From positions 112,948 through 176,947 of the forward strand of contig NZ_JAUYVM010000012.1 of assembly GCF_030689305.1 (NCBI RefSeq): a DNA stretch of 64,000 nucleotides, given 5' to 3'. This document shows positions 53,238 to 62,314 of this stretch, in pieces. The notes beneath the pieces are model-generated. The model saw only the letters and a program-made list of their open reading frames with translations. It searched no databases and was not told where the DNA came from. Positions within the stretch are counted from its first letter, which is position 1. Each line of letters begins with the position of its first letter. Origin of the DNA: Vibrio penaeicida (GTDB lineage Bacteria > Pseudomonadota > Gammaproteobacteria > Enterobacterales > Vibrionaceae). The position numbers and the translations under genes are program-made.

Positions 53238-55658
53238 ATGAAGTACCTGTCAAAATACCATCGAAATAATTTCATCATACTCAGTGTGATCATTGCTTTG
53301 ATCGATGTGATTTTTGTTTTCATTAGCATTAACTCGTCAAAACAGTCCCTTTCAGTCTCTATCGAAGAGCAAGCTCAGCAAATTACTCAGAGCTATCAAA
53401 CCGTCTTGGATCAATCTAAAGTCGACATGAGTTTATTGGCAACAGTCATCGCCAATGATCCCAACGTAAAAAGCTTAATCCGCGAAAGAGTGAACAATCC
53501 GCAGCAAAAAGAGAATGGCAATGAGATTCTCAATGACTTGCTTCGGCAAAAACTTACCAACCAGCTCAAACCTGCTTGGCAAATGATTCAAGAGCAGTAC
53601 TACATTAAAACGTTGCAAATATTTTTATCTCCAGATGCAAAAGCTTTTTTGAGGTTGGATCAACCCAGTCTTTATGGTGACTCGGTTGATGGAGTTCGGG
53701 AGACGGTAACCAATGCAATAGCCAATGCAGATGTGCAAGCTGGATACGAAGTGGGTAGAACGATTGCTGCACTTAGGGCTGTTGCCCCAGTTCTTGGAGA
53801 TTACAATGAAGCGCAAGCTCATAAGGACGTAAAAGAAAATAGTTCTGTTATAGCTGCTATTGATGTCGGGGTACCTTTAAGCAATATGCTTAAACGTATA
53901 GGAGATCATATCGATGTAGAGGCGGGAGTGACACTGCGAACCTCATCTCTCGCGAAATCCATGTGGTTAGACTATCAGGAAGACTACCATCGTTTGCAAT
54001 ACATTGAAGGCTGCCTTTGTATCATCAAACACCAGTCCACTCCTATTTTCTCAGACTTAATTCGGCAGTTGACGGATTCATCTTTAATCAAACAAGGTTA
54101 CAAACAAAACGTTGTTGAGTTTGATGGTAAACCGCTTAACGTGATTCAGCTTCCTATCATTAGCTATGCCGACACCTTAAAAGGTAGTAATGAAGAAGTA
54201 GGCAAAGTATTTTTCTGGAAAGACGCCTCGCCGCTATACGAACAGTTTTCTAAAACGGTTAACCAAGCCATGATGTGGGGGGTACTTGGTTACGTTTTGG
54301 CAGAAATCATCATTTTGTGGGCGTTCGTGGCGAGTATAAAGAACCTTGAAACGGTTATTCGTGGGCACACTGAAAATCTGGAAGATAGCCAAAGTAACCT
54401 AATTCAAGCGCAACGTATCGCGAATATAGGAAGTTGGACACTTAACTTGGAAACCGAATCGCTCTATTGGTCGGAGCAAATCTACCATATTTTTGAGCTT
54501 GAAGAGGATGAACACGAGCCATCCTATCAGCTTTTCCTTGATGTTATTCATCCGGAAGACAGAGTAAAAGTAGATCGCGCTTTTCGAGAGTCTTTAGAAA
54601 ACAAAACGCCTTTTTATGTCAGTCACCGTTTGCTTATGTCCGATGGGCGAATCAAGCACGTGATCCAAGAAGGTAAAACGCTGTTCTCTGCTAATGGTCG
54701 GCCTGACGTTACTGTAGGTGCTGTTAGGGATATTACCGACACCTATGTCGCTCAAGAAAAAGAAAAGTTGGCAGCGAGCGTATTTAAGCATGTCAATGAA
54801 GGCATTTTCATCAGCAATGCAAAGTTGGACATTATTGAAGTCAATGATGCCTGCCTTATGTTTGCAGGCTCAAGTATTGACGAGTCAAAAAACGCGAATC
54901 TGTTGGAATTCCAAAATAGGTTCATGCAAGCCAAGCAATTTACTGAAATGACCCAAGCTTTGCGAAAGGAAGGGCATTGGAATGATGAAATTTGGGTTAA
55001 GCGCTCCAGCGGCGAAGAAGTCGCGCTGGACTTGAACATCAGCTCGATTCGAAATGAACATGGTCAAGTTACCCACTACGTCGGCATTTTTTCTGATATC
55101 ACAATAAAAAAACGGCACGAAGAGCGCTTAAATTATATCGCGCACTTTGACTCGTTGACTGGCTTGCCAAACCGAATTCTGCTCACCGACCGGTTAAGCC
55201 AAGCTATGCTTCAAACGGAACGTTCGAAGAAACACATTGCCATTCTCTTTTTGGATTTAGATGGATTCAAAAAAATCAATGATGGCTATGGTCATCTTGT
55301 CGGTGACATGATGTTAGAACACGTTGCAGAACAGTTCCAAAAAAGCATTCGCGCTGGTGATACCGTTGCTAGGTTTGGTGGAGACGAGTTTGTTTTTGTT
55401 ATTCGAAACGTATCTAAACCGTGTGCCTATGACATTCCTATCAGTCGGATACTGGAAGCGGTCGCCGTCCCTATGGTTCACGAAGGTCACACTTTGCATG
55501 TGTCAGCGAGTATTGGAATCACATTTTACCCACAATCAGAAAGTAAACTCGGGGCAGAAGCGCTGATTAAGCAAGCGGATATTGCTATGTACAAAGCGAA
55601 AGCCGCGGGCAAAAATGGGTTTAGGATTTTCGATGAAGGGTGTGTACAGGAAACATAA
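53238..55658 (+). CDS. Membrane PAS-GGDEF diguanylate cyclase
   Basis: Makes cyclic di-GMP. It has 806 residues with a membrane segment near 12-35 and a periplasmic Cache-like sensor (about 36-345). A second membrane segment near 350-372 follows, then a first PAS domain (about 395-510), a second PAS (about 520-635) and the GGDEF domain (640-800). The active site is RFGGDEF at 712-718. There is no EAL domain. ATG 53238 is chosen over a TTG at 53217. An inhibitory-site RxxD five residues before GGDEF is present (RAGD-x-VARFGGDEF). The sensor ligand is unknown. It stands alone. Confidence 0.9.
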   Translation: MKYLSKYHRNNFIILSVIIALIDVIFVFISINSSKQSLSVSIEEQAQQITQSYQTVLDQSKVDMSLLATVIANDPNVKSLIRERVNNPQQKENGNEILNDLLRQKLTNQLKPAWQMIQEQYYIKTLQIFLSPDAKAFLRLDQPSLYGDSVDGVRETVTNAIANADVQAGYEVGRTIAALRAVAPVLGDYNEAQAHKDVKENSSVIAAIDVGVPLSNMLKRIGDHIDVEAGVTLRTSSLAKSMWLDYQEDYHRLQYIEGCLCIIKHQSTPIFSDLIRQLTDSSLIKQGYKQNVVEFDGKPLNVIQLPIISYADTLKGSNEEVGKVFFWKDASPLYEQFSKTVNQAMMWGVLGYVLAEIIILWAFVASIKNLETVIRGHTENLEDSQSNLIQAQRIANIGSWTLNLETESLYWSEQIYHIFELEEDEHEPSYQLFLDVIHPEDRVKVDRAFRESLENKTPFYVSHRLLMSDGRIKHVIQEGKTLFSANGRPDVTVGAVRDITDTYVAQEKEKLAASVFKHVNEGIFISNAKLDIIEVNDACLMFAGSSIDESKNANLLEFQNRFMQAKQFTEMTQALRKEGHWNDEIWVKRSSGEEVALDLNISSIRNEHGQVTHYVGIFSDITIKKRHEERLNYIAHFDSLTGLPNRILLTDRLSQAMLQTERSKKHIAILFLDLDGFKKINDGYGHLVGDMMLEHVAEQFQKSIRAGDTVARFGGDEFVFVIRNVSKPCAYDIPISRILEAVAVPMVHEGHTLHVSASIGITFYPQSESKLGAEALIKQADIAMYKAKAAGKNGFRIFDEGCVQET

Positions 55659-55768
55659 CACTCGTCATAATCTTATGTCCGAAATGATCTGATATTCGTC
55701 GTTGTGGACAACCATGATTCAATTCATACTTCTAAGTGTTAGAGAGAAATCGAGCACATGAGGTATGA

Positions 55769-56731
55769 ATGAAAAAAATAGGGATTTTTGCTTACCCTGG
55801 TTGCCAAAGCCTTGATGTAATCGGTCCTGCGGAAGTATTTTCCTCTGCCAATAAGTTCAATGAACATCCTGCTTATGAAGTCATCATTTTTTCATTCGAA
55901 GAAGGAAAATTGAAGTCGGATGGTGGTTTAACGCTTTACGCTGAAAAAAGCTGGGATGATCTGGATGAGCTAGACACGCTTATCATTCCAGGTGGGAATC
56001 AATCTCGAACGTATTTGGGGCGTGAGGATATTTGTGAATGGCTTCTCGCTAGAGCGGAAAATAGCCGACGTGTTACTTCAGTTTGTACTGGTGCGTTTTG
56101 GTTAGCTGAAGCAGGTATTCTCAACAATAAAAGCGCGACAACCCACTGGCGACACTGCGATGCTCTTCAAGAGCGTTATCCACTTATTCGTGTAGATTCG
56201 AATGCGATTTACCTTCATCAAGGTAAGGTATCAACCTCTGCCGGTATTACAGCTGGCATTGATCTTTGCCTTTCTCTTGTCGAACAAGATTTGGGCTATG
56301 CGACTTCCGTTGCAGTTGCGCAGGAGCTTGTGGTTTTCTATCGAAGACCAGGAGGTCAGTCTCAATTTGTCTCGTTGCAAATGGCTCAAAGCTCAGGTGA
56401 TACACGCGTCGCCAGTGCGATTCGCTATATTCATCAGCATTTAAAAGTGGATATTCGAGTTGAGGATGTTGCTTCCCATGTGGGATTAAGTAGCCGTCAA
56501 CTCAACCGTATTTTCCAGTCAGATATTAAATTAAGCCCAAACCAATATGTGGTTAAAGAGCGTTTAACTCTAGCTTGTGACCTATTAAAGAACAGCGATT
56601 TAACACTGGATCGAATTGCTACAGCCGCTGGGTTAGTCAGTGGCGATAACTTGAGAAATGTTTTTCAACGTCAATATGGTATAAGCCCAATGGCATACCG
56701 TCAGCGATTTAAAAGGAATATAAATGAATAA
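55769..56731 (+). CDS. GlxA-type regulator: DJ-1/PfpI domain fused to AraC helix-turn-helix
   Basis: A 320-residue transcriptional regulator. The N-terminal DJ-1/PfpI-like domain (1-190) has IGIFAYPGCQSLDVIGPAEV and a nucleophile elbow with Cys106 (SVCTGAFWLAEAG). The C-terminal AraC region (about 215-318) has the two helix-turn-helix motifs (VEDVASHVGLSSRQLNRIF and LDRIATAAGLVSGDNLRNVF). The MFS gene overlaps its end by 8 bp, so it probably controls that transporter. AGG lies 5 bp upstream of the ATG. Confidence 0.9.
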   Translation: MKKIGIFAYPGCQSLDVIGPAEVFSSANKFNEHPAYEVIIFSFEEGKLKSDGGLTLYAEKSWDDLDELDTLIIPGGNQSRTYLGREDICEWLLARAENSRRVTSVCTGAFWLAEAGILNNKSATTHWRHCDALQERYPLIRVDSNAIYLHQGKVSTSAGITAGIDLCLSLVEQDLGYATSVAVAQELVVFYRRPGGQSQFVSLQMAQSSGDTRVASAIRYIHQHLKVDIRVEDVASHVGLSSRQLNRIFQSDIKLSPNQYVVKERLTLACDLLKNSDLTLDRIATAAGLVSGDNLRNVFQRQYGISPMAYRQRFKRNINE

Positions 56732-57905
56732 GAATGTTTGGCTTTTATCTTTGTGTCAGGCATTGCTCATGACGGGCAACATAGTATTGATTTCTGTTGT
56801 TGGTCTTATCGGAAAAGAGATTGCGCCGAGTTCAAGTTTGATTACTTTACCTGTCGGTCTGCAGTTCCTAGGGCTCATGGCTGCGACGATCCCTGCTTCT
56901 TTGATCATGGGAAAATTGGGACGAAGAAAAGGTTTCAGTTTAGGGAATATTATTGGGATTTCTGGCGCGCTATTGGCTACGTTCGCGTTAAACCAAACCA
57001 ATTTTTGGCTATTTTGCGTCGCGACTACTTTGCTAGGTATCGGCATCGGGTTCGGGACACTCTATCGATTTGCGGCTATTGAAGTCAGTGATGAAAATGC
57101 CCGCCACAGAGCAATATCTATTTCGATGGCTGGTGGTGTTTTGGCGGCTGTGCTGGGCCCGAATTTGGCGGTAATGTCTCACACCATGTTTCCCGAGGGG
57201 CTATATATAGGGGCATTTGGCGCCGTCTTGCTACTCAATATCATTGCTTTGATAGTATTACAGACGATAGGTTTTCCTGCTCCTCAAGAACACAAGAGCA
57301 ATGAAGTGAGCGATTCCATTCACACGATCATTAAACAGCCAAACTTTATGACCGCTGTATTTGCTGCAATGGTGTCTTACGCTGTGATGAATCTATTAAT
57401 GACAGCAACGCCACTTGCTATGCTTGGGTGTGGATTTGATTTCACCCGAGCGGCTGGAGTCATCGAATGGCATGTATTAGGTATGTTCGTTCCTGCATTT
57501 TTCACAGGGCGCTTGATCGAGAAATTCGGTGCTCGCGCGATGATTGTGACGGGTGGATTTATCTTTATTGCGTGTATTGCTATTAATGTCCACGGGCAAT
57601 CCATTTGGCACTTTACCACCGCGTTAATTTTGCTGGGTGTTGGGTGGAATTTCATGTTTATTTCGGCAACGGGGCTGTTTAGCCAGTCTTACGCCAATAA
57701 AAATCGCTCAAAAGCACAGGCATTTAATGAATTTTTTGTATTTGGGTGTGTTGCGATAACGGCAATGTTGTCTGGCTGGCTAGAAGCAACGATAGGTTGG
57801 CAGAAACTTAATCTCTATGTGGCGCCATTCGTCGTGGCAGTGTTGATAGTGTTTATCTTTAATGCAAGGAAAGTTCACAAATCCAATAAGGCGCTAAGTG
57901 GATAG
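56724..57905 (+). CDS. MFS transporter coupled to the AraC-type regulator
   Basis: A major facilitator of 393 residues with twelve hydrophobic segments. SLIMGKLGRRKGFSLG, the loop 2-3 signature, is well formed. The first 60 residues lack a signal peptide, as expected. It begins within the regulator gene and follows AAGGA. The pairing with a GlxA-type regulator often marks efflux or small-metabolite uptake; the substrate is unknown. Nothing in the sequence marks a drug class. Confidence 0.85.
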   Translation: MNKNVWLLSLCQALLMTGNIVLISVVGLIGKEIAPSSSLITLPVGLQFLGLMAATIPASLIMGKLGRRKGFSLGNIIGISGALLATFALNQTNFWLFCVATTLLGIGIGFGTLYRFAAIEVSDENARHRAISISMAGGVLAAVLGPNLAVMSHTMFPEGLYIGAFGAVLLLNIIALIVLQTIGFPAPQEHKSNEVSDSIHTIIKQPNFMTAVFAAMVSYAVMNLLMTATPLAMLGCGFDFTRAAGVIEWHVLGMFVPAFFTGRLIEKFGARAMIVTGGFIFIACIAINVHGQSIWHFTTALILLGVGWNFMFISATGLFSQSYANKNRSKAQAFNEFFVFGCVAITAMLSGWLEATIGWQKLNLYVAPFVVAVLIVFIFNARKVHKSNKALSG

Positions 57906-57998
57906 GGGACAAAGGTTTGAGTATTTGGGCTGGCTGGGTATACTGCTCAGCCAACTAAACCTTATCAAATTTAGCTAGCTACAAAAGGAATTTTATCC

Positions 57999-58343
57999 AT
58001 GGATTTACAGGATCTTCTTACTACGTTATCTGAGTCTCCAAACTCTGTTCAATTTGCAGATGTTATTTCAGTGATTGAATCAAACTACGAATTCACGCCA
58101 ACCGAATTTCAAAATGGCGAGACACTGAATGAAGTGGGGCAAAACAACGGTTCGTGCAAGATCTTTGCGTTTGCGAAGATTCAAGATTTAGACCCGAAGA
58201 GCACACTTTCTTGCTTTGGCGATTTTTACCGTAAAGATGTACTAGAGAATCCAGAAGGCGATGATCATCAGAACATTCGGAACTTTATTAAATTCGGATG
58301 GGAAGGTATCCGCTTTGAAGGCCAAGCCTTAGCAGAAAAATAA
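57999..58343 (+). CDS. HopJ-family small protein
   Basis: A 114-residue cytoplasmic protein with the HopJ (PF08888-type) pattern: FTPTEFQNGE, GQNNGSCKIFAFA, TLSCFGDFYRKDVL and DHQNIRNFIKFGW. The family name comes from a Pseudomonas type III effector, but it is widespread in bacteria without such secretion and no secretion gene is near. The function is unknown. AAGGA precedes the ATG. Confidence 0.88.
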   Translation: MDLQDLLTTLSESPNSVQFADVISVIESNYEFTPTEFQNGETLNEVGQNNGSCKIFAFAKIQDLDPKSTLSCFGDFYRKDVLENPEGDDHQNIRNFIKFGWEGIRFEGQALAEK

Positions 58344-58370
58344 GTTCCATTTTTTGTTTTTGATAACAAG

Positions 58371-58406
58371 AAAAGCCGGATAGACAAACAAAAGGGTTAT
58401 ATCCGG
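58371..58406 (-). terminator. Minus-oriented terminator with no minus-strand gene nearby
   Basis: CCGGATA (58376-58382) pairs with TATCCGG (58400-58406). On the minus strand the stem is followed by CTTTTCTTG, the orientation of a minus-strand terminator. Thirteen bases, CCGGATAGACAAA, recur at 60267-60279 in the terminator of the porin. It lies 3' of the plus-strand HopJ gene, where it has no U tract. Confidence 0.5.
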
Positions 58407-58550
58407 TAACTCCCCATAAAAAGCTACATCGTCATTAATAAAGAGTGATTTTCTCTCTACTAAAGTGTCCTACTGAAATTGTTACGTTCGACGCTCATTC
58501 CTGTCAGAGCATAACCAATGCATTGAACACCGTTGAGGTAGGATTGAAAC

Positions 58551-58712
58551 TAATACCAATTGTAGTAAGTAATTACTCATTCTAGCATGTTAAAACACTC
58601 GATAACTGCATTAAAAAATTTTATTGTAGAATAACTACTTATCGAAATTTTTTGCCTTGTTCTCAAGCGTTTTTCCTTCGCTATTTATGAACACTTACTG
58701 TGATTGTTATAA
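58551..58712. repeat. MITE-like or ERIC-like intergenic repeat
   Basis: A 162-bp segment begins with TAATACCAATTGTAGTAAGT (58551-58570) and ends with a sequence whose reverse complement, TTATAACAATCACAGTAAGT (58693-58712), matches it at 15 of 20 positions. Inside, ATTCTA and TAGAAT elements allow further pairing. Similar TAATACCAATT-ended intergenic elements are, as I recall, common in Vibrionaceae and relatives. No protein is encoded. Only one copy is seen in this window. Confidence 0.6.
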
Positions 58713-58818
58713 ACCCAATAGAAAGCAGGTTGGCGGGTCAATAATCGGTCGTTGAAAATATTCACAATTGAGCTAATTTTAAAAGTAAAGGCAATTAATT
58801 AAATATTGAGTATTTAAT

Positions 58819-60162
58819 ATGGATAAGATACTAGAGAATAAACGTTTAGCTGAATTAGAACGGTTTGAGATACTGGATACGCCATCTGATGGCGCATTTG
58901 ACAATATATCAGCACTTGCAGCCTATATTCTAAAAACACCTATAGCTATTGTCAGCCTAGTAGACAAAAATCGAATTTGGTTTAAGTCTCACCATGGTTT
59001 AGAGGTTAATCAAATTGACAGAGAGCCAGGTCTCTGTTCCTCAGCTATCATGGATGATAGTGCCTATATTGTCCGTGATGCCAAGGTTGACCCACGTACA
59101 CTGTCGAACTCTCTAGTGGCTGGTGAGTTTGGCTTACAATTCTACGCTGGCGTGCCACTTAAAACGTCTACAAACTGCAATTTGGGAACGCTATGTGTTA
59201 TCGATTTTGAACCAAGAGAAATCACACAAGAAGAGATTGACTTATTGGAAAAAATGGCCAAATTAGTGATGGATCAAATGGAGCTCAGGTTGGCTAGTCG
59301 AAAAATTTCTGACCTACACCAAGAATTAATGCATGAGACGCATGAAAAAGAAAAAGAGCATAAAGAAAAAATATCTTCGCAGAATAAATTAAACGAATCT
59401 CAAATAGCGTTGGTACGAGAAGAAAAAAAATCTGCATTAAACTCAATGATCACAGGCATTTGCCATCACATCAACACTCCTTTAAGTAACCTTTCCTTAT
59501 CTTTAGAGTTAACGCGCGAAAATACTAACAAATTAATGAATAATACAAGCGTTAGAGAGGGTAAGGTCGCATTTCGTAAAAGCGATCATGATGCGTTAAA
59601 TGGATCAATGGAAATATCAAGTCGAGCAGAAGAACAAATTAGGGCAATTATAGATCGTACTAAGTTTCTCAACCCTCAGGAACTTTCGATCGTTGCTGAT
59701 AACATAAAGTTTGAAGAAGTTGTAAAGTTTTCCTTGGCTTACCTACGACAACATCGCGTTTCACCTATAAATTTAATTAAAAATTATAAAAGTGATATAA
59801 GTTTACTTACCTCTCCATACATTTTAGCAACTGCCTTGAGCATTTTATTTGAAAATGTGATAGATCATGCCTTTACGGATCAGCGCGAAGTCAGTATTTC
59901 TATTTCTATACAAAGCCGTGCAAATGGAGAATTTGCCATTCAAATAGAAGATTTCGGGGTAGGTATACCTGAAACACAAAGTAACCAAATATTTGACCCA
60001 TTTTTTTCTGGAGAATTGTGCCGAGAGCATCATGGTTTGGGTCTGGCTATTTGTAAAACTATGTTGGAGGAATTATTAGGTGCGTCCATCACACTATTAA
60101 ATAAAGAGTCGTCGGGCTGTTTATTCGAAATAATCTTGCCTCCTACTAGCGATATGTATTAG
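58819..60162 (+). CDS. Soluble GAF-domain histidine kinase
   Basis: A 447-residue cytoplasmic kinase without membrane segments. The GAF domain covers about 20-160 (YAGVPLKTSTNCNLGTLCVID), followed by a coiled coil near 165-205. In the H-box GICHHINTPLSNL, His216 is the likely phosphosite and the usual next Glu is His217. The ATPase part has FENVIDHAF, EDFGVGIP, FDPFFSGE and GLGLAICK. There is no adjacent response regulator. The ribosome site is weak. The gene lies between two copies of a CCGGATAGACAAA stem-loop. Confidence 0.85.
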   Translation: MDKILENKRLAELERFEILDTPSDGAFDNISALAAYILKTPIAIVSLVDKNRIWFKSHHGLEVNQIDREPGLCSSAIMDDSAYIVRDAKVDPRTLSNSLVAGEFGLQFYAGVPLKTSTNCNLGTLCVIDFEPREITQEEIDLLEKMAKLVMDQMELRLASRKISDLHQELMHETHEKEKEHKEKISSQNKLNESQIALVREEKKSALNSMITGICHHINTPLSNLSLSLELTRENTNKLMNNTSVREGKVAFRKSDHDALNGSMEISSRAEEQIRAIIDRTKFLNPQELSIVADNIKFEEVVKFSLAYLRQHRVSPINLIKNYKSDISLLTSPYILATALSILFENVIDHAFTDQREVSISISIQSRANGEFAIQIEDFGVGIPETQSNQIFDPFFSGELCREHHGLGLAICKTMLEELLGASITLLNKESSGCLFEIILPPTSDMY

Positions 60163-60260
60163 TAAAGTAACTTACCTGACTCTAACTGTATCTCATCATT
60201 CCATATCAGATATTTCATTTAATTTAGAAGACCACCAAAAAAGGGATGTTTACAAGCAGA

Positions 60261-60292
60261 AAAAAACCGGATAGACAAAGGCTCTATCCGGT
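60261..60292 (-). terminator. Terminator of the porin gene
   Basis: ACCGGATAGA (60266-60275) and TCTATCCGGT (60283-60292) form a perfect 10-bp stem with a 7-nt loop. On the minus strand the stem is followed by TTTTTTC, 130 bp downstream of the porin stop. The rest of the 60163-60421 gap holds nothing recognisable. Confidence 0.8.
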
Positions 60293-60421
60293 CAGAAGGC
60301 AGTGGATTAATTGCTCTTCAAAATGAAATTTAGAAATTTAAAACCATGGAAAGGTTTTCGTTAACTTTGGTTATGCGCATCGCATAGATTCAATGCATTA
60401 CTACAGAGAACCTACTACGCA

Positions 60422-61360
60422 TTAAAAGTTAACAACGATACCTGCAGTCGCGCCTGACTCGAAATCACCTTTCGCTTCAGTATCTAGCTGAGAGTACTCA
60501 ACAAATACCGTTGTTTTCGAACCTAGTGCGTAACCAACACCCGCGTAAAAACCTGAGTCTGTTGGTGCGTTATCTTCATCAACTTGGCCGTAACCGCCAT
60601 AGATGCGTGTTGCATCGATGTTGTACTCACCGCCTAAGCGCCAAGCCATTACGTCTGTGCCTGCTTGATCTTCCATAGAGAAGTCTGCACCCACTTTAAA
60701 CGCTTTGAATTTGTAGCTCGCGCCTAAGTTGAACCCAGAGAAGTTGACGTTGTCAGCATTCACTTTTTCATCTTGATAGTCGTAAAAACCAGCGGAAAGA
60801 CCAAGACCCATAGGAAGGTCATAAGCACCTGCGATAGTAAAACCACTGCGCTTGTTGTTGTCTGCTTGTGCGAATTGGTAAGTCACACCTGCCGTTAAGT
60901 TTTCAACTAAGTTAGATGCTGTGAATTTTACTATACCGTTATCACGACCACGATCTTCAAGGCTTTGAGAGTAGCCATACCACTCATCGAATCCGCCACG
61001 GAAAGACACGTCATCAAAAATGGTAGTTTGACGACCAAATGTCAGCGTACCAATGTTGGTGAACTCAAGACCTGCGTAGAAATCACGAGAAGTGAATGCT
61101 GTGCCTGCGTCACCGTATTGAACTTCGAAGCGACCGATGGCTGCGACACCTTCAGTTGCTTGATGCTTAGCAGTAAAGCCAAGGCGAGAACCACCATCGT
61201 TGATAGAAGATTCAGAGCCAGTGCCGTTATCTTCAACTTGCATAACGGCAAATGCACGACCGTTAACTTCAAGAGTAGAACCATCATTGTTGTAAACTTC
61301 TGCTGCGTTTACAGAACCTGCCGCTGCCATTACAGCCACTGCCAAAAGAGTTTTTTTCAT
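60422..61360 (-). CDS. OmpU/OmpC-like outer-membrane porin
   Basis: A trimeric diffusion porin of 312 residues. ATG at 61360 gives the signal peptide MKKTLLAVAVMAAAGSVNA, cut before AEVYNNDG; a longer frame to 61381 would spoil it. The mature chain is acidic and Gly-rich, with alternating strands (GSRLGFTAKHQ, AIGRFEVQYGD, FYAGLEFTNIGTLTFGRQ). It ends in VVNF, the terminal Phe needed for assembly by the BAM complex. It belongs to the Vibrio porin group. The minus-strand terminator lies 130 bp downstream. Confidence 0.88.
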   Translation of the reverse strand: MKKTLLAVAVMAAAGSVNAAEVYNNDGSTLEVNGRAFAVMQVEDNGTGSESSINDGGSRLGFTAKHQATEGVAAIGRFEVQYGDAGTAFTSRDFYAGLEFTNIGTLTFGRQTTIFDDVSFRGGFDEWYGYSQSLEDRGRDNGIVKFTASNLVENLTAGVTYQFAQADNNKRSGFTIAGAYDLPMGLGLSAGFYDYQDEKVNADNVNFSGFNLGASYKFKAFKVGADFSMEDQAGTDVMAWRLGGEYNIDATRIYGGYGQVDEDNAPTDSGFYAGVGYALGSKTTVFVEYSQLDTEAKGDFESGATAGIVVNF

Positions 61361-61764
61361 AATTAATCCATTTATGTTCAAAAGAATTCGGAGAGGAAAG
61401 GTCTATTACCCATGCTAATTGCCTGATAAAAAATGACTTCCCCTCAATTCGAACGACATACTGAAACCAAAACATTATAAGGTCAAGCGTTCTATATGCT
61501 GAAGTATTGAGCGCATGAATGATGGAGCGGATAGATTGCACCTTAAACTAATGGGATGGCATCCTGTTAAAAATACCTTTCTATACAAAGGAGTAGAGTA
61601 CTTCCAATTAAACTGGATTACATTCTGTTTGGTGTGTTGGTTTAAGGTCTTTCATTCTGTAAAGTGTTTTGAAGAATGTGATACACGTCACTTTAGGGTT
61701 TGGTGTTCTGTATATTCTGTATGTTTGGATATGATTCAAAGAAATATGCACAAGGGAAGCATGT
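61361..61764. promoter_or_regulatory. Divergent region between porin and cupin genes
   Basis: About 400 bases hold the promoters of two divergent genes. A plus-strand frame of 97 codons at 61515-61808 overlaps the cupin gene in another frame and is dismissed. TTCTGTATATTCTGTATG near 61705 is a short direct repeat (TTCTGTAT twice, 10 bp apart). I cannot assign an operator. Confidence 0.35.
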
Positions 61765-62250
61765 ATGAAAAATGGTTTGATAAAAAAACAAGAAATAGAC
61801 GAATTTGAAGGAACAGATAAAACGCATTTTTTAAATAAAAATGCTCAAAGAACCAATAAGTCACTTGGGGACTTGGTTGGAATAAAAGGCTTTGGATTTG
61901 ACATTGTTGAAATTGAACCCGGCTTTGAATCCACGGAACATCATGTTCATTATTTTGAGGATGAATGTGTTTATGTACTTGAAGGAAAGGGAACAGCACG
62001 GATAGGGGATGAAAAGTTCTCAATTGAAGAAGGCGATTTTATTGGGCACCCCGCTGGTGGAGAAGCGCATTCTATTATCAACGAAAGCGACATAACGTTA
62101 CGTTGTATCGTTGTTGGGCAGCGGCTCGATCACGACGTTGCGGACTATACATGGATGAAAAAGCGAATATATCGCAACAAAGGGATGCCTTGGAACTTGG
62201 TTGATTTAGACAATATTGATGAACCTATGGGATCGGTAGGTCAAAAGTAA
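61765..62250 (+). CDS. Cupin-domain protein
   Basis: A 161-residue single-domain cupin. The metal-binding motif 1 is seen as ESTEHHVHYFEDECVYVLEG, with His/His/Glu ligands. Motif 2 is DFIGHPAGGEAHSIIN, with the last His. The fold is typical of sugar isomerases, dioxygenases and small sensor proteins; the exact role cannot be read from the sequence. AAGGGAAG upstream supports ATG 61765, though ATG 61761 lies just before in another frame. It ends 64 bp from the convergent transketolase gene. Confidence 0.85.
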   Translation: MKNGLIKKQEIDEFEGTDKTHFLNKNAQRTNKSLGDLVGIKGFGFDIVEIEPGFESTEHHVHYFEDECVYVLEGKGTARIGDEKFSIEEGDFIGHPAGGEAHSIINESDITLRCIVVGQRLDHDVADYTWMKKRIYRNKGMPWNLVDLDNIDEPMGSVGQK

Positions 62251-62314
62251 AAATGCCCCACTCACAAGAGCAGGACATTGAATCGATAACAGAATCTGGC
62301 GTAAGCCTGACGAA

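Noticed and set aside
57999..58343. Type III secretion effector, from the HopJ family name
   Set aside because: The family is broad, and no secretion apparatus, chaperone or signal is near. I keep only the family label.
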